Origin: Wenyingzhuangia marina
GTDB lineage: Bacteria; Bacteroidota; Bacteroidia; Flavobacteriales; Flavobacteriaceae
Direction: 5' to 3'
DNA length: 64,000 nucleotides
Assembly (NCBI RefSeq): GCF_900130035.1
Contig: NZ_FQXQ01000004.1
Span: forward strand, 186,001 to 250,000
Positions 52,274-62,232 of this stretch are shown here, piece after piece. Position 1 is the first letter of the stretch; each line of letters starts with the position of its first letter. The position numbers and the translations under genes are program-made. The notes under the pieces were generated by a model. The model saw only the letters and a list, made by a program, of their open reading frames with translations, searched no databases and had not been told where the DNA came from.

Positions 52274-55200
52274 ATGAATATTAAGAATTTTACATATATA
52301 TTTTTGTTTTTTAATTGTTTGCTATTTGGACAGGATAATAAAGATATTGAGAAAGAGCGTTATAGAATAAGTTATATAGATATTAAAGATGGTTTAGCTA
52401 ATAATTCTGTAACGGCCATATACAAAGACAAAAAAGGTTTAATGTGGATTGGTACTTATGATGGTGTTAGCAGGTATGACGCATATGATTTTGTAAATTA
52501 TAGAAACCAACCAAATGATACATTAACGCTTATCAATAATAAAGTTACTTGTATTAGTGGGACTTTAAATCATATTTGGATAGGAACAAAAAAAGGAGTT
52601 AGTGTTTATGATTATTTAACAAATGAGTTTAAAAGACAGTTCTTTTTAAATACCGAAAATAAGTCTACAGAGTTTATTTCATCGGAAGTGTATGATATTA
52701 AAGAATATCAATCGAATGTATATATAGCTACTGCCGGACAAGGATTGTTTTATTATGATGAAAAGAATGAAAAATTAAATAGAGTTTCATTAAAAATTGG
52801 AAATGAAATTACTAAAACATATCATGTCAAAGGGATAGAATTCGATACCTCAGGAACTTTATGGGCTGTTATTTCTGAAGTAGGAATAGTAAAAATGGAA
52901 TCAGGATCAAATACCTTAAAAATTGTTTATAGTGGTATTAAAGATGGTAATTGTATTATAAACGATGGAGAATCGAATATTTGGATAGGATATGAAAAAG
53001 GTATTTACAAGTATAATATTTCTACAAATAGGCATGTTAATTATTCAAAGCAATTAAAGGGCTATCCAATTAAAGATATTTTATGTGATCATAAAAAAAA
53101 TGAACTATGGATTGCTACTGATGGGAATGGAGTTGTAAAGTATAATTTAAAAACTGATGTTTTTTATCATCTTTCAAATTCTGATGATATAGATGCAGGT
53201 CTTGTAACTAGCAATGCTATTTCTACAATGTATCAAGATAATGATAATAGATTTTGGATAGGAACTTTAAGAGGAGGGGTAGATATAATTGAAAGTAAAA
53301 AATCTCCTTTTACTATTATTTCTAAAAAACAAAACGTAGCCAACACTCTTCCTAGTAATTTTATATTGTCCTTTTCGGAACAAGATCCTAATCATATATG
53401 GATAGGTACAGATGGTGGAGGAGTAAGTTTATGGAATAGAACCAAAGATGAGTTTGTTAATTATTCGTACAACCCAAATGATTTAAGTTCTTTACCTAAT
53501 AATTTTGTAACAGGAATTGTGACTACCAAAAAAGGAACATGGTTTGGTACTTATGGTGGAGGTGTTAGTTTATTTAATACTAAAACTAAAAAATTTAAGA
53601 AATATGAACTTTTAAATACTAAGAACAAAGAGGTTGAGGATTATGTTTGGAAGTTGTATGAGAGTAAGGAAGGAGAGTTATGGGTTTCAACACATAATGG
53701 AGGGGACGGATTGTATAGGTATAATAAAGATATAGATCAATTTGAGTTTGTTCACATAGGATATATAGGGGTAATTTGCATGACTCAGGATAAGAACAAT
53801 AATATGTGGGTAGGTACTTTCTCAGAATTGATAAAGTTAGATTTAAATAAAAACAAGCATCAGTCTTATTATATAGGATATCCAGTTCAGTCTATTGTTG
53901 AGCATGCAGAAGATAAGATGCTTATTGGTACTGAAGGAGGAGGCTTAATAGTGTTTAATCCTAAAACTTCTAAAAAAAGAGCTTTAACAGAAGCAGATGA
54001 AATATCAAATAATTCAATTCTAAATATTGAAAAGGATAATCAAGGTTGTTATTGGTTAAGTACTTATAACGGAATTACAAAATTTAATGCGGATACTAAT
54101 GAAATAGTTAAGTATTACGATTCAGATGGACTTCAAAGTAATCAGTTTAATTACAATGCGTCATTAAAATTATCTACGGGAGAAATTTTAATGGGAGGAA
54201 TTAAAGGGTTCAATGTAATTGATTCTAAACCTTATAGTATAGCTAAAGATTTTCCTCCACTAGTTATAAATTCAATAAAAGTAAATAACAAACCATTAAG
54301 TCAGTTTGGAAAAACTGCTTTTGGAATAAATGAAATAGAACTTCCTTTTGAAGACTCAATGGTTACTGTTGAATATGCTGGTTTAGATTATAGTTTCCCT
54401 GAAAAAATATCTTACGCTTATTTTTTAGAAGGATGGGATTCTGAATGGCATGAGGTTGGAAATATACGAACTGCAAATTATTCCAAGTTAACAGAAGGAA
54501 ACTATGTATTGAAAATAAAATCAACCAATGCAGATGGAAAATGGAATAATCAAACATTAACATTTCCAATTACTATTTTACCGCCCTGGTATAGGACTGT
54601 ATGGGCTTATCTTTTGTACGTACTTATTTTTGCTTTAGCAATCTTTGTTGTAGATAGGTATCAGCGTAGACAAACAGAGCTTAAATTTGAAATTAAATTA
54701 TCAAAAGATTTAGCAGCTCAAGAAAAAGAATTAAATGAGAAAAAATCAACTTTTTTCACAAATATCTCACACGAATTTAGATCACCATTAACTATGATTA
54801 TTAACCCATTAAAGGATATAGTTAATAGTGAAAACTCTAAAGTGGATCCTAGTGTTATTGAGGTTGTATACAAAAACTCTCGTAGATTGTTAAGTTTGGT
54901 GGATCAACTTTTGCTATTTAGAAAGACTGAAACTGAAACAGGAAAATTAATTATTAGTAGAATGGATTTGGTAGAAGCATGTAATGAAGTGTTTACTTGT
55001 TTTACAAATCATGCTAAAACAAAAAATATAGCTTACTCTTTTAAATCAGATGTAAATGAGCTTTTTGTTTATGCGGATAAACAAAAAATAGAAATAGCGT
55101 TGTTTAATTTAATATCCAATGCATTAAAGTTTACGGAAAAAGAAGGAGGAGAGGTAAAAGTGAGGTTAAATGTGCTTTCAGGTGATAAAACATCTATAAG

Positions 55201-56359
55201 TGTAATAGATAATGGTAAAGGGGTGACAGAAGAGGATAAAGAAAAAATATTCGACTTGTTTTATCAAACTAGTAAAAGAGATAAAAGTAATCGTAAAGGT
55301 TTTGGAATAGGTCTTTATTTGGTTAAAGAGTTTGTAGAGCAGCACCAAGGAGATGTGGCTTGTTATGATACAAAAAATGGAGGAACTACTTTTGAAATTA
55401 AGTTGTTAAAAGGTAAATCTCATTTTGGAGACGTAGAAATTAAAGAAGAACTTGAAGAAGAGCATATTGATTATGTAGAGGAGGTTTTTGAAGAGGTAGA
55501 ACTTATTGAAAAAGATGAAAATTATGAGGAGTCTAAAGAATTAGTAAAGAACTTAAAAAACTTGTTAGTTGTAGATGATAATCCTGAAATAAGAAAATAT
55601 TTAAAAAATATTTTATCACCTAGATATAATATTACAACAGCTAAAAGTGCAGAGATGGCTGTAGAGGTACTTAAGACAATTCCGTTTGATTTAATTGTTT
55701 CTGATGTGGTCATGGGAGAAATGAATGGAGTTGAATTTTGTAGATATGTAAAAACAACAGAAGGATTAAAGCATATTCCAATCATACTACTTTCAGGAGG
55801 GAGTACAGAAGGAGTAAAGCTGGAGAGTGCAGAAGTAGGTGCTGATGATTATATTACTAAGCCTTTTGATAAAGATTATTTATTAGCTAGAATTAACGGG
55901 ATTTTAACTAGAAGAGAAAGTGTACAGAAACATTTGCTTAATACGGTTACCAAAAGTGTAACTAGCTCTAAATTATCTGAAGAAGATAAACAGCTTTTAG
56001 ATAGGATAGTAGATATTATAGAGAATAAAATGGAAGAAGAAAGTTTTAATATTAAAACTTTAGCAACAGAGGTAGGAATGAGTCATTCTTTATTGTATAA
56101 AAAAATCAAAAAAATCACAGGAAAGTCAGCTACAGAATTTACGAGAGGTATTAGACTAAGAAAGGTAGCGACACTATTAATTACTACAGATATGCAGGTT
56201 AATCAAGTAGCAAGTATGGCTGGTTTTGGAGATCTTAAATATTTTAGAAAACAATTTCAGCAGTTTTACGATATGAATCCTTCAGAATTTAAAAAGAAGT
56301 ATCAAAACGTAAAAGATAAAAAATACATCTTAAATGATGAGTTTTGGAAATCTAAATAG
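52274..56359 (+). CDS. Hybrid two-component system sensor/response regulator (HTCS)
   Basis: 1361 residues. Signal peptide (ends near LFGQ), then about 14 Reg_prop beta-propeller blades (repeated WIGT.GGGV patterns) and a Y_Y_Y domain form the periplasmic sensor; one membrane segment at about 776-796; HisKA with His833 in NISHEFRSP; HATPase with NLISNALKFT and GFGIGLYLV; receiver domain with Asp1101/Asp1102, Asp1144 and Lys1196; and a C-terminal AraC-type HTH (about 1260-1350). It should sense a glycan fragment in the periplasm and activate the SusC/D genes that follow 560 bp downstream. Confidence 0.96.
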   Translation: MNIKNFTYIFLFFNCLLFGQDNKDIEKERYRISYIDIKDGLANNSVTAIYKDKKGLMWIGTYDGVSRYDAYDFVNYRNQPNDTLTLINNKVTCISGTLNHIWIGTKKGVSVYDYLTNEFKRQFFLNTENKSTEFISSEVYDIKEYQSNVYIATAGQGLFYYDEKNEKLNRVSLKIGNEITKTYHVKGIEFDTSGTLWAVISEVGIVKMESGSNTLKIVYSGIKDGNCIINDGESNIWIGYEKGIYKYNISTNRHVNYSKQLKGYPIKDILCDHKKNELWIATDGNGVVKYNLKTDVFYHLSNSDDIDAGLVTSNAISTMYQDNDNRFWIGTLRGGVDIIESKKSPFTIISKKQNVANTLPSNFILSFSEQDPNHIWIGTDGGGVSLWNRTKDEFVNYSYNPNDLSSLPNNFVTGIVTTKKGTWFGTYGGGVSLFNTKTKKFKKYELLNTKNKEVEDYVWKLYESKEGELWVSTHNGGDGLYRYNKDIDQFEFVHIGYIGVICMTQDKNNNMWVGTFSELIKLDLNKNKHQSYYIGYPVQSIVEHAEDKMLIGTEGGGLIVFNPKTSKKRALTEADEISNNSILNIEKDNQGCYWLSTYNGITKFNADTNEIVKYYDSDGLQSNQFNYNASLKLSTGEILMGGIKGFNVIDSKPYSIAKDFPPLVINSIKVNNKPLSQFGKTAFGINEIELPFEDSMVTVEYAGLDYSFPEKISYAYFLEGWDSEWHEVGNIRTANYSKLTEGNYVLKIKSTNADGKWNNQTLTFPITILPPWYRTVWAYLLYVLIFALAIFVVDRYQRRQTELKFEIKLSKDLAAQEKELNEKKSTFFTNISHEFRSPLTMIINPLKDIVNSENSKVDPSVIEVVYKNSRRLLSLVDQLLLFRKTETETGKLIISRMDLVEACNEVFTCFTNHAKTKNIAYSFKSDVNELFVYADKQKIEIALFNLISNALKFTEKEGGEVKVRLNVLSGDKTSISVIDNGKGVTEEDKEKIFDLFYQTSKRDKSNRKGFGIGLYLVKEFVEQHQGDVACYDTKNGGTTFEIKLLKGKSHFGDVEIKEELEEEHIDYVEEVFEEVELIEKDENYEESKELVKNLKNLLVVDDNPEIRKYLKNILSPRYNITTAKSAEMAVEVLKTIPFDLIVSDVVMGEMNGVEFCRYVKTTEGLKHIPIILLSGGSTEGVKLESAEVGADDYITKPFDKDYLLARINGILTRRESVQKHLLNTVTKSVTSSKLSEEDKQLLDRIVDIIENKMEEESFNIKTLATEVGMSHSLLYKKIKKITGKSATEFTRGIRLRKVATLLITTDMQVNQVASMAGFGDLKYFRKQFQQFYDMNPSEFKKKYQNVKDKKYILNDEFWKSK

Positions 56360-56791
56360 ACTATAGCTAAAATTAATGAAATATTAATAAGGTATTGTTG
56401 TGATAATACTATTTATAGCATATGTTTTGTGTAATGAATCCTATATTTTAGTTATTTAATAATAAAAACTACTATTTAGTGGCTTCAATACGATTTTACC
56501 CCTTTCTTTCTATCAATATGTCCCATCTTTATTGTGTTTTTTTAATGATATTTGAAAATGTTTTAAAGCTAAATAAATAGCAGTATTGAGAGTGTGTTTT
56601 TGTAATGATTTAGACTATTCTTAATGTGTAAAAAAAGAAAATTTTAAAAAAAGTGCATTCTCTTAAAGGTTTTTGTTTTTGAAATTGCACTAAATTTTTT
56701 AATCATTATTATAAATGTGTAAATCACACTTTGTTATTGATTAAGATGTATTAACTGGAGAAATAAAATTACTTATATTGAAACATAAAAA

Positions 56792-56827
56792 TAACTAAAT
56801 ACTATTAACTAAAAATGATTAACTAAA
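56792..56827 (+). repeat. Three TAACTAAA direct repeats at 14-bp period
   Basis: TAACTAAA starts at 56792, 56806 and 56820, exactly 14 bp apart, with partly similar spacers. A fourth copy lies at 56907-56914 beside the susC start. They may be regulator sites or leader signals; both are inferred. Confidence 0.6.
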
Positions 56828-56913
56828 TGAATTCTAAGCTATTGATAAGGAAATTTGAATTGAGCTCATTTTTTATGGGAAATAACAAATTTGTAAAACG
56901 ATTAACTAACTAA
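56827..56913 (+). CDS. Candidate 28-codon upstream ORF before susC
   Basis: An ATG at 56827 opens a 28-residue frame beginning MNSKLLIRKFELSSFF and ending TAA at 56911-56913, 6 bp before the susC ATG. It is basic, with no recognised motif. The tight spacing could couple its translation to susC, but a frame of this length in AT-rich DNA can arise by chance. Confidence 0.25.
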   Translation: MNSKLLIRKFELSSFFMGNNKFVKRLTN

Positions 56914-56919
56914 ACTATT

Positions 56920-59900
56920 ATGAAATTGATAAAAACAAGAAAAAACTATTTTTCTTCACATGGGTTTGATTTTAAAATAAGAGCAATAATGTTATTGGTA
57001 TTTATTGCTACATATCAGGTTCATGCAACTGAGGTAAATGTTACTGATGTTTCAGAAGAAATTCAAAAGAGAACTATTTCGGGTGTTGTTAAAGATTCTC
57101 AAGGAATGGCTTTGCCTGGAGCAAATGTATCTGTAGAAGGAACGGATAATATTGTAATGACGGATTTTGATGGAGAATTTAAATTAAATATTCAAGATGG
57201 AGATAAGACTTTAGTGGTGTCTTATTTAGGTTTTGAAACGGAGAAAGTGTCAATAGGAACAAAATCAGTATTTACAATTATATTGAACCCTAGTTCTGAA
57301 GCTTTAGATGAATTAGTTCTTGTAGGTTTTGGTACTCAGAAAAAAGAAAGTATGGTAAGTTCGATTACTACGATTAATCCTAAAGAGCTTAAAGGGCCTA
57401 CAAGTAACCTTACTAATATGATTGCAGGTAGAGTAGGTGGGGTTATTGCTTACCAAGACAGTGGAGAGCCTGGTCAAGACAATTCAAACTTTTTTGTTAG
57501 AGGATTGGGTAGTTTCGGGTCAGGGCCACAAAATCCATTAATATTAATTGATGGTATTGAGTCTACAACCACTGATATGGCACGTTTGCAACCAGATGAT
57601 ATTGAAGATTTTTCAGTATTAAAGGATGCAGCTGCCTCTGCAGTATATGGAGCTCGTGGAGCTAATGGAGTTGTGTTAATTAACACCAAAGGAGGTAAGG
57701 CAGGTAAGACAAGGTTTCATTTAAGAACTGAAAGTAGGATTTCTTCGAACTCTAAAAACTTTAATTTTGCGGATAATATTACGTACATGAATTTGGCTAA
57801 TGAGGCTTTTTTAACAAGAATATTGCCAGGTGAAAATGTAAATGGTGGAGCGCCTCCCTATACGCAAAATAAAATTTTTAGAACTTCAATTGGAGATGAT
57901 CCACTTTATTATCCAAATAATAATTGGATTGACGAATTGGTTAAAGATTACACTGTGAATCAAGGATACAATTTAAGTGCAAGCGGAGGTGGTGAAAAAG
58001 CTAAATATTATATTTCAGGTACTTATAATATAGATAATGGAGTTTTAAATGTTGAAGGATTAAATAATTTTAATTCTAATATTAAGTTAAAAAATTATTC
58101 TTTAAGATCTAATTTAGATATCAACTTAACTCCTACAACAAAGGCTTCTGTGAATTTATATGGTCAGTTTGATGATTATAATGGTCCCATTGGAGGTCGT
58201 GATAGAAATAATAATAGAGTTAGTGGAGGAAAGCACATTTTTAATTTAGCCTTGTGGTCTAATCCTGTAGCGTTCCCTAAAAAATATCCAGCTAGTTTTC
58301 TACCATATATAGACCATCCTCTATTTGGTGGTGAGAAAGTACGTGGTGCAACTAATGATATTATGACAAATCCTTATGCTGAAATGGTAAAAGGATATGC
58401 TTCAAGTAGAGCATCTACCATACAAACTCAAGTAGAGATAGAGCAGGATCTAGAATTTATTACAAAAGGATTGAGTTTTCGTACTATGGGTTATATAAGA
58501 AGATTTGGGAAATTCGAGTCAGCAGCATCGTACAATCCTTTTTATTATGCTTCTAGGATAGATCCAGAGACGGGAGAGCTTAGTATAAATGTATTAAATG
58601 ATGGTAGTGAAGGAAGTATCGGAATTCCTGGACGAAGTTATCTTAACATGTTAGGTGAGTTTGAGGTTAAGGAGTTTGATTCACGTATACATTTACAAAC
58701 TTCTTTTCATTATAATAGAACCTTTAATGAAAAACATGAAGTATCTGGAATGTTGATTAATTTAATTTCTAATTATGAAACAGGAAACACATCTGAGTTA
58801 CAAACATCTTTACCAAATAGAAATCACGTACTTTCAGGTAGGTTTACTTATGGCTATGATGCTAGGTATTTAGCAGAATTTAATTTTGGATATAATGGGT
58901 CTGAAAAATTTGCTTCTGGAAACAGATATGGTTTCTTTCCATCTATAGGATTGGGATATCAAATGTCAAATGAATCATATTGGGAACCTTTGAAAGATAT
59001 TATAACTTCTTTTAAGATACGTGGTACTTATGGTAGGTCTGGAAATGATGCTATTGGGGAAAGAAATGATCGTTTCTTTTATTTGTCTTTAGTAGATTTA
59101 AATAGTCCTCGTTATGGTGCTTCTTTTGGAGAGGAAGCGACATATTATAGAAATGGTGTTCGAACACTACGTTATGCAAATCCTGAAATTGCTTGGGAGA
59201 CTTCTGAGGTATTAAATGTAGGGTTCGATTTAGAAATAGACAAATCTCTTACTTTTAATGCAGATTTCTTTACTAGAACGACAAGTAATATTTTAGAAAA
59301 AAGAGAAAATATAGGTACTATAGTTGGGCTTGGACGTGATGATCAGGGTAGACCAATACAACCAAGGACTAATTATGGTATTGGTAAGACAGAAGGAATG
59401 GAATTTGCGTTGAATTATAACAAACAATTTAACTCAGACTGGTATACACAACTTAGAGGAAACTTCACATATGCAACAAGTGAAAGAGTTCAAACAGATG
59501 AACTTAATTATCCTGATGAGCTTTCATATAGATCAAAAGTAGGATATAGTTTCAGACAAGAATATGGATATATTGCAGAGCGTTTATTCATTGATGATTT
59601 TGAGGTAGCTAATTCACCAACGCAATCATTTAATGGTATTGTTAGAGGAGGTGATATAAAGTATAGAGATGTAAACGGAGATGGACAAATTACGGAAAAT
59701 GATAAAGTTCCGATTGGGTATCCTACTCTTCCAGAGATTATTTATGGATTTGGAGGTACAGTAGGATATAAAAACTTTGATTTTAACATATTTTTTCAAG
59801 GTTCCGCAAGGTCTTCATTTTTTATTAATCCTAATGATATCGCTCCATTTGTTGCATCTGGAACATATCAAAATGGTTTGTTAAAAGTAATAGCAGATGA

Positions 59901-60231
59901 CCACTGGTCTGAGGCAAATAGAGACTCTTACGCGTTATGGCCACGTTTAAATGAAAATATGACTTGGGGTAGGGAAGAAAATAACCTTCAACAATCAACT
60001 TGGTGGATGCGTGATGGATCTTTTATAAGATTAAAAACAATAGAAGCTGGATATAACATCCCAGAAAAATTACTTTCTAAAGTAGCGGTTACTAGTGCTA
60101 GATTATATTTTAGTGGAAATAACATTGCTGTTTGGAGTAAATTTAAATTATGGGACCCAGAAATGGGAGGAAATGGTTTAGGTTATCCGATTCAAACAGT
60201 ATATAATTTAGGTTTAAGAGTTGATTTTTAA
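56920..60231 (+). CDS. SusC/RagA-family TonB-dependent outer-membrane protein
   Basis: 1103 residues. Signal peptide (cleaved near VHAT), a carboxypeptidase-D regulatory-like domain (about 51-125: RTISGVVKDSQGMALPGANV to VVSYLGFE), a TonB-box-like DELVLVGFG, the plug domain (about 140-260, with FFVRGLGSFG and NPLILIDGIE), and a large beta-barrel ending in the terminal Phe motif NLGLRVDF. It takes up an oligosaccharide across the outer membrane with its SusD partner using TonB energy. The gene is 10 bp ahead of susD. The glycan cannot be named from this protein alone. Confidence 0.97.
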   Translation: MKLIKTRKNYFSSHGFDFKIRAIMLLVFIATYQVHATEVNVTDVSEEIQKRTISGVVKDSQGMALPGANVSVEGTDNIVMTDFDGEFKLNIQDGDKTLVVSYLGFETEKVSIGTKSVFTIILNPSSEALDELVLVGFGTQKKESMVSSITTINPKELKGPTSNLTNMIAGRVGGVIAYQDSGEPGQDNSNFFVRGLGSFGSGPQNPLILIDGIESTTTDMARLQPDDIEDFSVLKDAAASAVYGARGANGVVLINTKGGKAGKTRFHLRTESRISSNSKNFNFADNITYMNLANEAFLTRILPGENVNGGAPPYTQNKIFRTSIGDDPLYYPNNNWIDELVKDYTVNQGYNLSASGGGEKAKYYISGTYNIDNGVLNVEGLNNFNSNIKLKNYSLRSNLDINLTPTTKASVNLYGQFDDYNGPIGGRDRNNNRVSGGKHIFNLALWSNPVAFPKKYPASFLPYIDHPLFGGEKVRGATNDIMTNPYAEMVKGYASSRASTIQTQVEIEQDLEFITKGLSFRTMGYIRRFGKFESAASYNPFYYASRIDPETGELSINVLNDGSEGSIGIPGRSYLNMLGEFEVKEFDSRIHLQTSFHYNRTFNEKHEVSGMLINLISNYETGNTSELQTSLPNRNHVLSGRFTYGYDARYLAEFNFGYNGSEKFASGNRYGFFPSIGLGYQMSNESYWEPLKDIITSFKIRGTYGRSGNDAIGERNDRFFYLSLVDLNSPRYGASFGEEATYYRNGVRTLRYANPEIAWETSEVLNVGFDLEIDKSLTFNADFFTRTTSNILEKRENIGTIVGLGRDDQGRPIQPRTNYGIGKTEGMEFALNYNKQFNSDWYTQLRGNFTYATSERVQTDELNYPDELSYRSKVGYSFRQEYGYIAERLFIDDFEVANSPTQSFNGIVRGGDIKYRDVNGDGQITENDKVPIGYPTLPEIIYGFGGTVGYKNFDFNIFFQGSARSSFFINPNDIAPFVASGTYQNGLLKVIADDHWSEANRDSYALWPRLNENMTWGREENNLQQSTWWMRDGSFIRLKTIEAGYNIPEKLLSKVAVTSARLYFSGNNIAVWSKFKLWDPEMGGNGLGYPIQTVYNLGLRVDF

Positions 60232-60241
60232 AAAAAACATT

Positions 60242-62212
60242 ATGAAGACAATAAAAAATATAATACATACACATAAATGTCTCTACAAGCTTAAAAAAGC
60301 AATAGGAACTATCTTTATGATATCGGCTTTTACAGTATTACAATCATGTGAAGATACTTTCTTAGATGTTGTACCTGATAATATAGCAACTATAGAAGAG
60401 GCGTTTAAGTTAAGAAACGAAGCAGAGAGATACTTGTTTACATGTTATTCATTTCTTCCTGATAATGCTAGTTTTTCTAGAAATGTTGGTATGTTAGCGG
60501 GGAATGAAATTTGGATTCAATCAGATGCAGCAAGGTATTCGAGCCAGTCTCACTTTATTGCGTTAGGTTTACAAAATTCGGGTAGTCCATTGGTAAATGT
60601 TTGGGAAAATTTTAACGTAGGTTCTGGAAACTTATTTGAAGGGATTAGACATTGTAATGTCTTTATAAGAGAGATGCAAAATGAAGACAATGCTCCAGAT
60701 ATGCGTGAAGCTGAGCGTCTAAGATGGATTGCAGAAGTTAAATTTTTAAAAGCTTATTACCATTATTTTTTAATGAGAATGTATGGGCCTATTCCTGTTC
60801 TACGTGAAGTTATACCTGTAGCTGCGAAAGATGAAGAATTAGAATTGGAAAGAGAACCTATAGATTCTACAGTTGATTATTTGGTAGAGTTATTAGATGA
60901 GTCTATTACTAATCTTCCTCCAATTATTGGTGATACTGAAAATGAATTAGGTCGTATTACAAGACCTATTGCTGCTGGAATTAAAGCAAAATTATTGTTA
61001 ATGGTTGCTAGTCCATTGTTTAACGGTAATCAAGATATGATTGGCTTTAATACTAAAGACGGTACTGCGTTATTTAATACAGTTTATGATGAAGAGAAGT
61101 GGGAAAGAGCAGCTATAGCGACTAAAGAAGCTATTGACTTAGCTGAAGCTAATGGAAATCAGTTATACGTTAGTGAGGATCCAGTTGTTCAATTAGACCC
61201 AATTGTAAAGACCAAACTAGATATCAGACAAGCGATAACTGAACGATTTAATTCTGAAATTATTTGGGGAAATACTAATAGTCAAACGACTGAATTACAG
61301 TTGTTTTCAATAACTCCTTTTAGTTTTGATACTAATCATGATCAAGCTAGAAAAGTACTATCACCTACAATTGCATCAGCTTCTAATTTCTACACAAAAA
61401 ATGGAGTGCCAATTGAGGAAGATAATACACTAAACTACGATGATATTACAGAATTGAGACAAGCAAGTGTTGATGATAGATTTAATATCAGACAAGGTTA
61501 TAGAACCTCTATATTGAATTTTGATAGAGAACCTCGTTTTTATTCCTATTTAGGTTTCGATGGAGCTGTTTGGTACACAGATCAAGCGTCTAGTAACCCA
61601 ACTAGATATTATATAAGAGCAAAATCTAAAGATTATGCTGGTAGTTCTGATGTTTTTTTCAAAAATGTAACTGGGTATTATATCAAAAAATTTGTTAACT
61701 CTAAGGTTTCAATTAATGATAATGGTGGTGTTTCTTTTAGAAGTTACTCTTGGCCAGAAATGAGATTAGCAGACTTATATTTAATGTATGCGGAAGCATT
61801 AAATGAAGTAGCCTCTACTCCTGATGAGAATCCTGAAATATTTCAATATATTGATGCAGTACGAAATAGAGCAGGTTTAGAAGGTGTAAAAACATCATGG
61901 GATAATTTTTCTACCAATCCTGCTAAATACACAACCAAAGACGGAATGAGAAAAATTATTCAAAAGGAACGTAGTATTGAGATGGCATATGAAGGTAATA
62001 ATTTTTGGGATAACTTGCGTTGGAAAACGGCTATTGAAGAATATAATAATCCTATTACTGGATGGAATGTAAATGGTGATGACGATGATAGTTATTATCA
62101 AGTTATTACTATTCGTCAACAGCGTTTTGTTTCGCCAAGAGATTACTTTTGGCCAATAGGTGAATTTACTTTAACTCAAAACCCTAGCTTGGTTCAAAAT
62201 CCAGGTTGGTAA
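60242..62212 (+). CDS. SusD/RagB-family outer-membrane lipoprotein
   Basis: 656 residues from the start at 60242 (MKTIKNIIHTHK); a start at 60221 would overlap the susC stop. Lipobox VLQSC with Cys36 follows a long basic N-region, unusually long for a lipoprotein signal. SusD-like TPR helices are visible: EAERLRWIAEVKFLKAYYHYFLM, RITRPIAAGIKAKLLLM, and the C-terminal SWPEMRLADLYLMYAEALNE and IQKERSIEMAYEGNNFWDNLRW. It binds glycan at the cell surface and closes the SusC lid. Confidence 0.96.
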   Translation: MKTIKNIIHTHKCLYKLKKAIGTIFMISAFTVLQSCEDTFLDVVPDNIATIEEAFKLRNEAERYLFTCYSFLPDNASFSRNVGMLAGNEIWIQSDAARYSSQSHFIALGLQNSGSPLVNVWENFNVGSGNLFEGIRHCNVFIREMQNEDNAPDMREAERLRWIAEVKFLKAYYHYFLMRMYGPIPVLREVIPVAAKDEELELEREPIDSTVDYLVELLDESITNLPPIIGDTENELGRITRPIAAGIKAKLLLMVASPLFNGNQDMIGFNTKDGTALFNTVYDEEKWERAAIATKEAIDLAEANGNQLYVSEDPVVQLDPIVKTKLDIRQAITERFNSEIIWGNTNSQTTELQLFSITPFSFDTNHDQARKVLSPTIASASNFYTKNGVPIEEDNTLNYDDITELRQASVDDRFNIRQGYRTSILNFDREPRFYSYLGFDGAVWYTDQASSNPTRYYIRAKSKDYAGSSDVFFKNVTGYYIKKFVNSKVSINDNGGVSFRSYSWPEMRLADLYLMYAEALNEVASTPDENPEIFQYIDAVRNRAGLEGVKTSWDNFSTNPAKYTTKDGMRKIIQKERSIEMAYEGNNFWDNLRWKTAIEEYNNPITGWNVNGDDDDSYYQVITIRQQRFVSPRDYFWPIGEFTLTQNPSLVQNPGW

Positions 62213-62232
62213 TTACAAAAACATATAAAATT

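Larger units (their letters stand above)
56360..56919 (+). other. Long PUL control region between HTCS and SusC
   Basis: 560 bp with no gene over 60 codons. It holds AATGTGTAAA twice (56623-56632 and 56714-56723), the second within the inverted repeat GTGTAAATCACAC (56717-56729); three TAACTAAA copies at 14-bp period (56792-56827); and a 28-codon ORF ending 6 bp before susC. No TAnnTTTG box was found close to susC, which fits an activator-dependent promoter. Confidence 0.55.

Noticed and set aside
52274-54600. Internal repeats in the HTCS gene
   Set aside because: They are beta-propeller blades of the sensor domain, a normal feature of HTCS proteins, and not DNA repeats.
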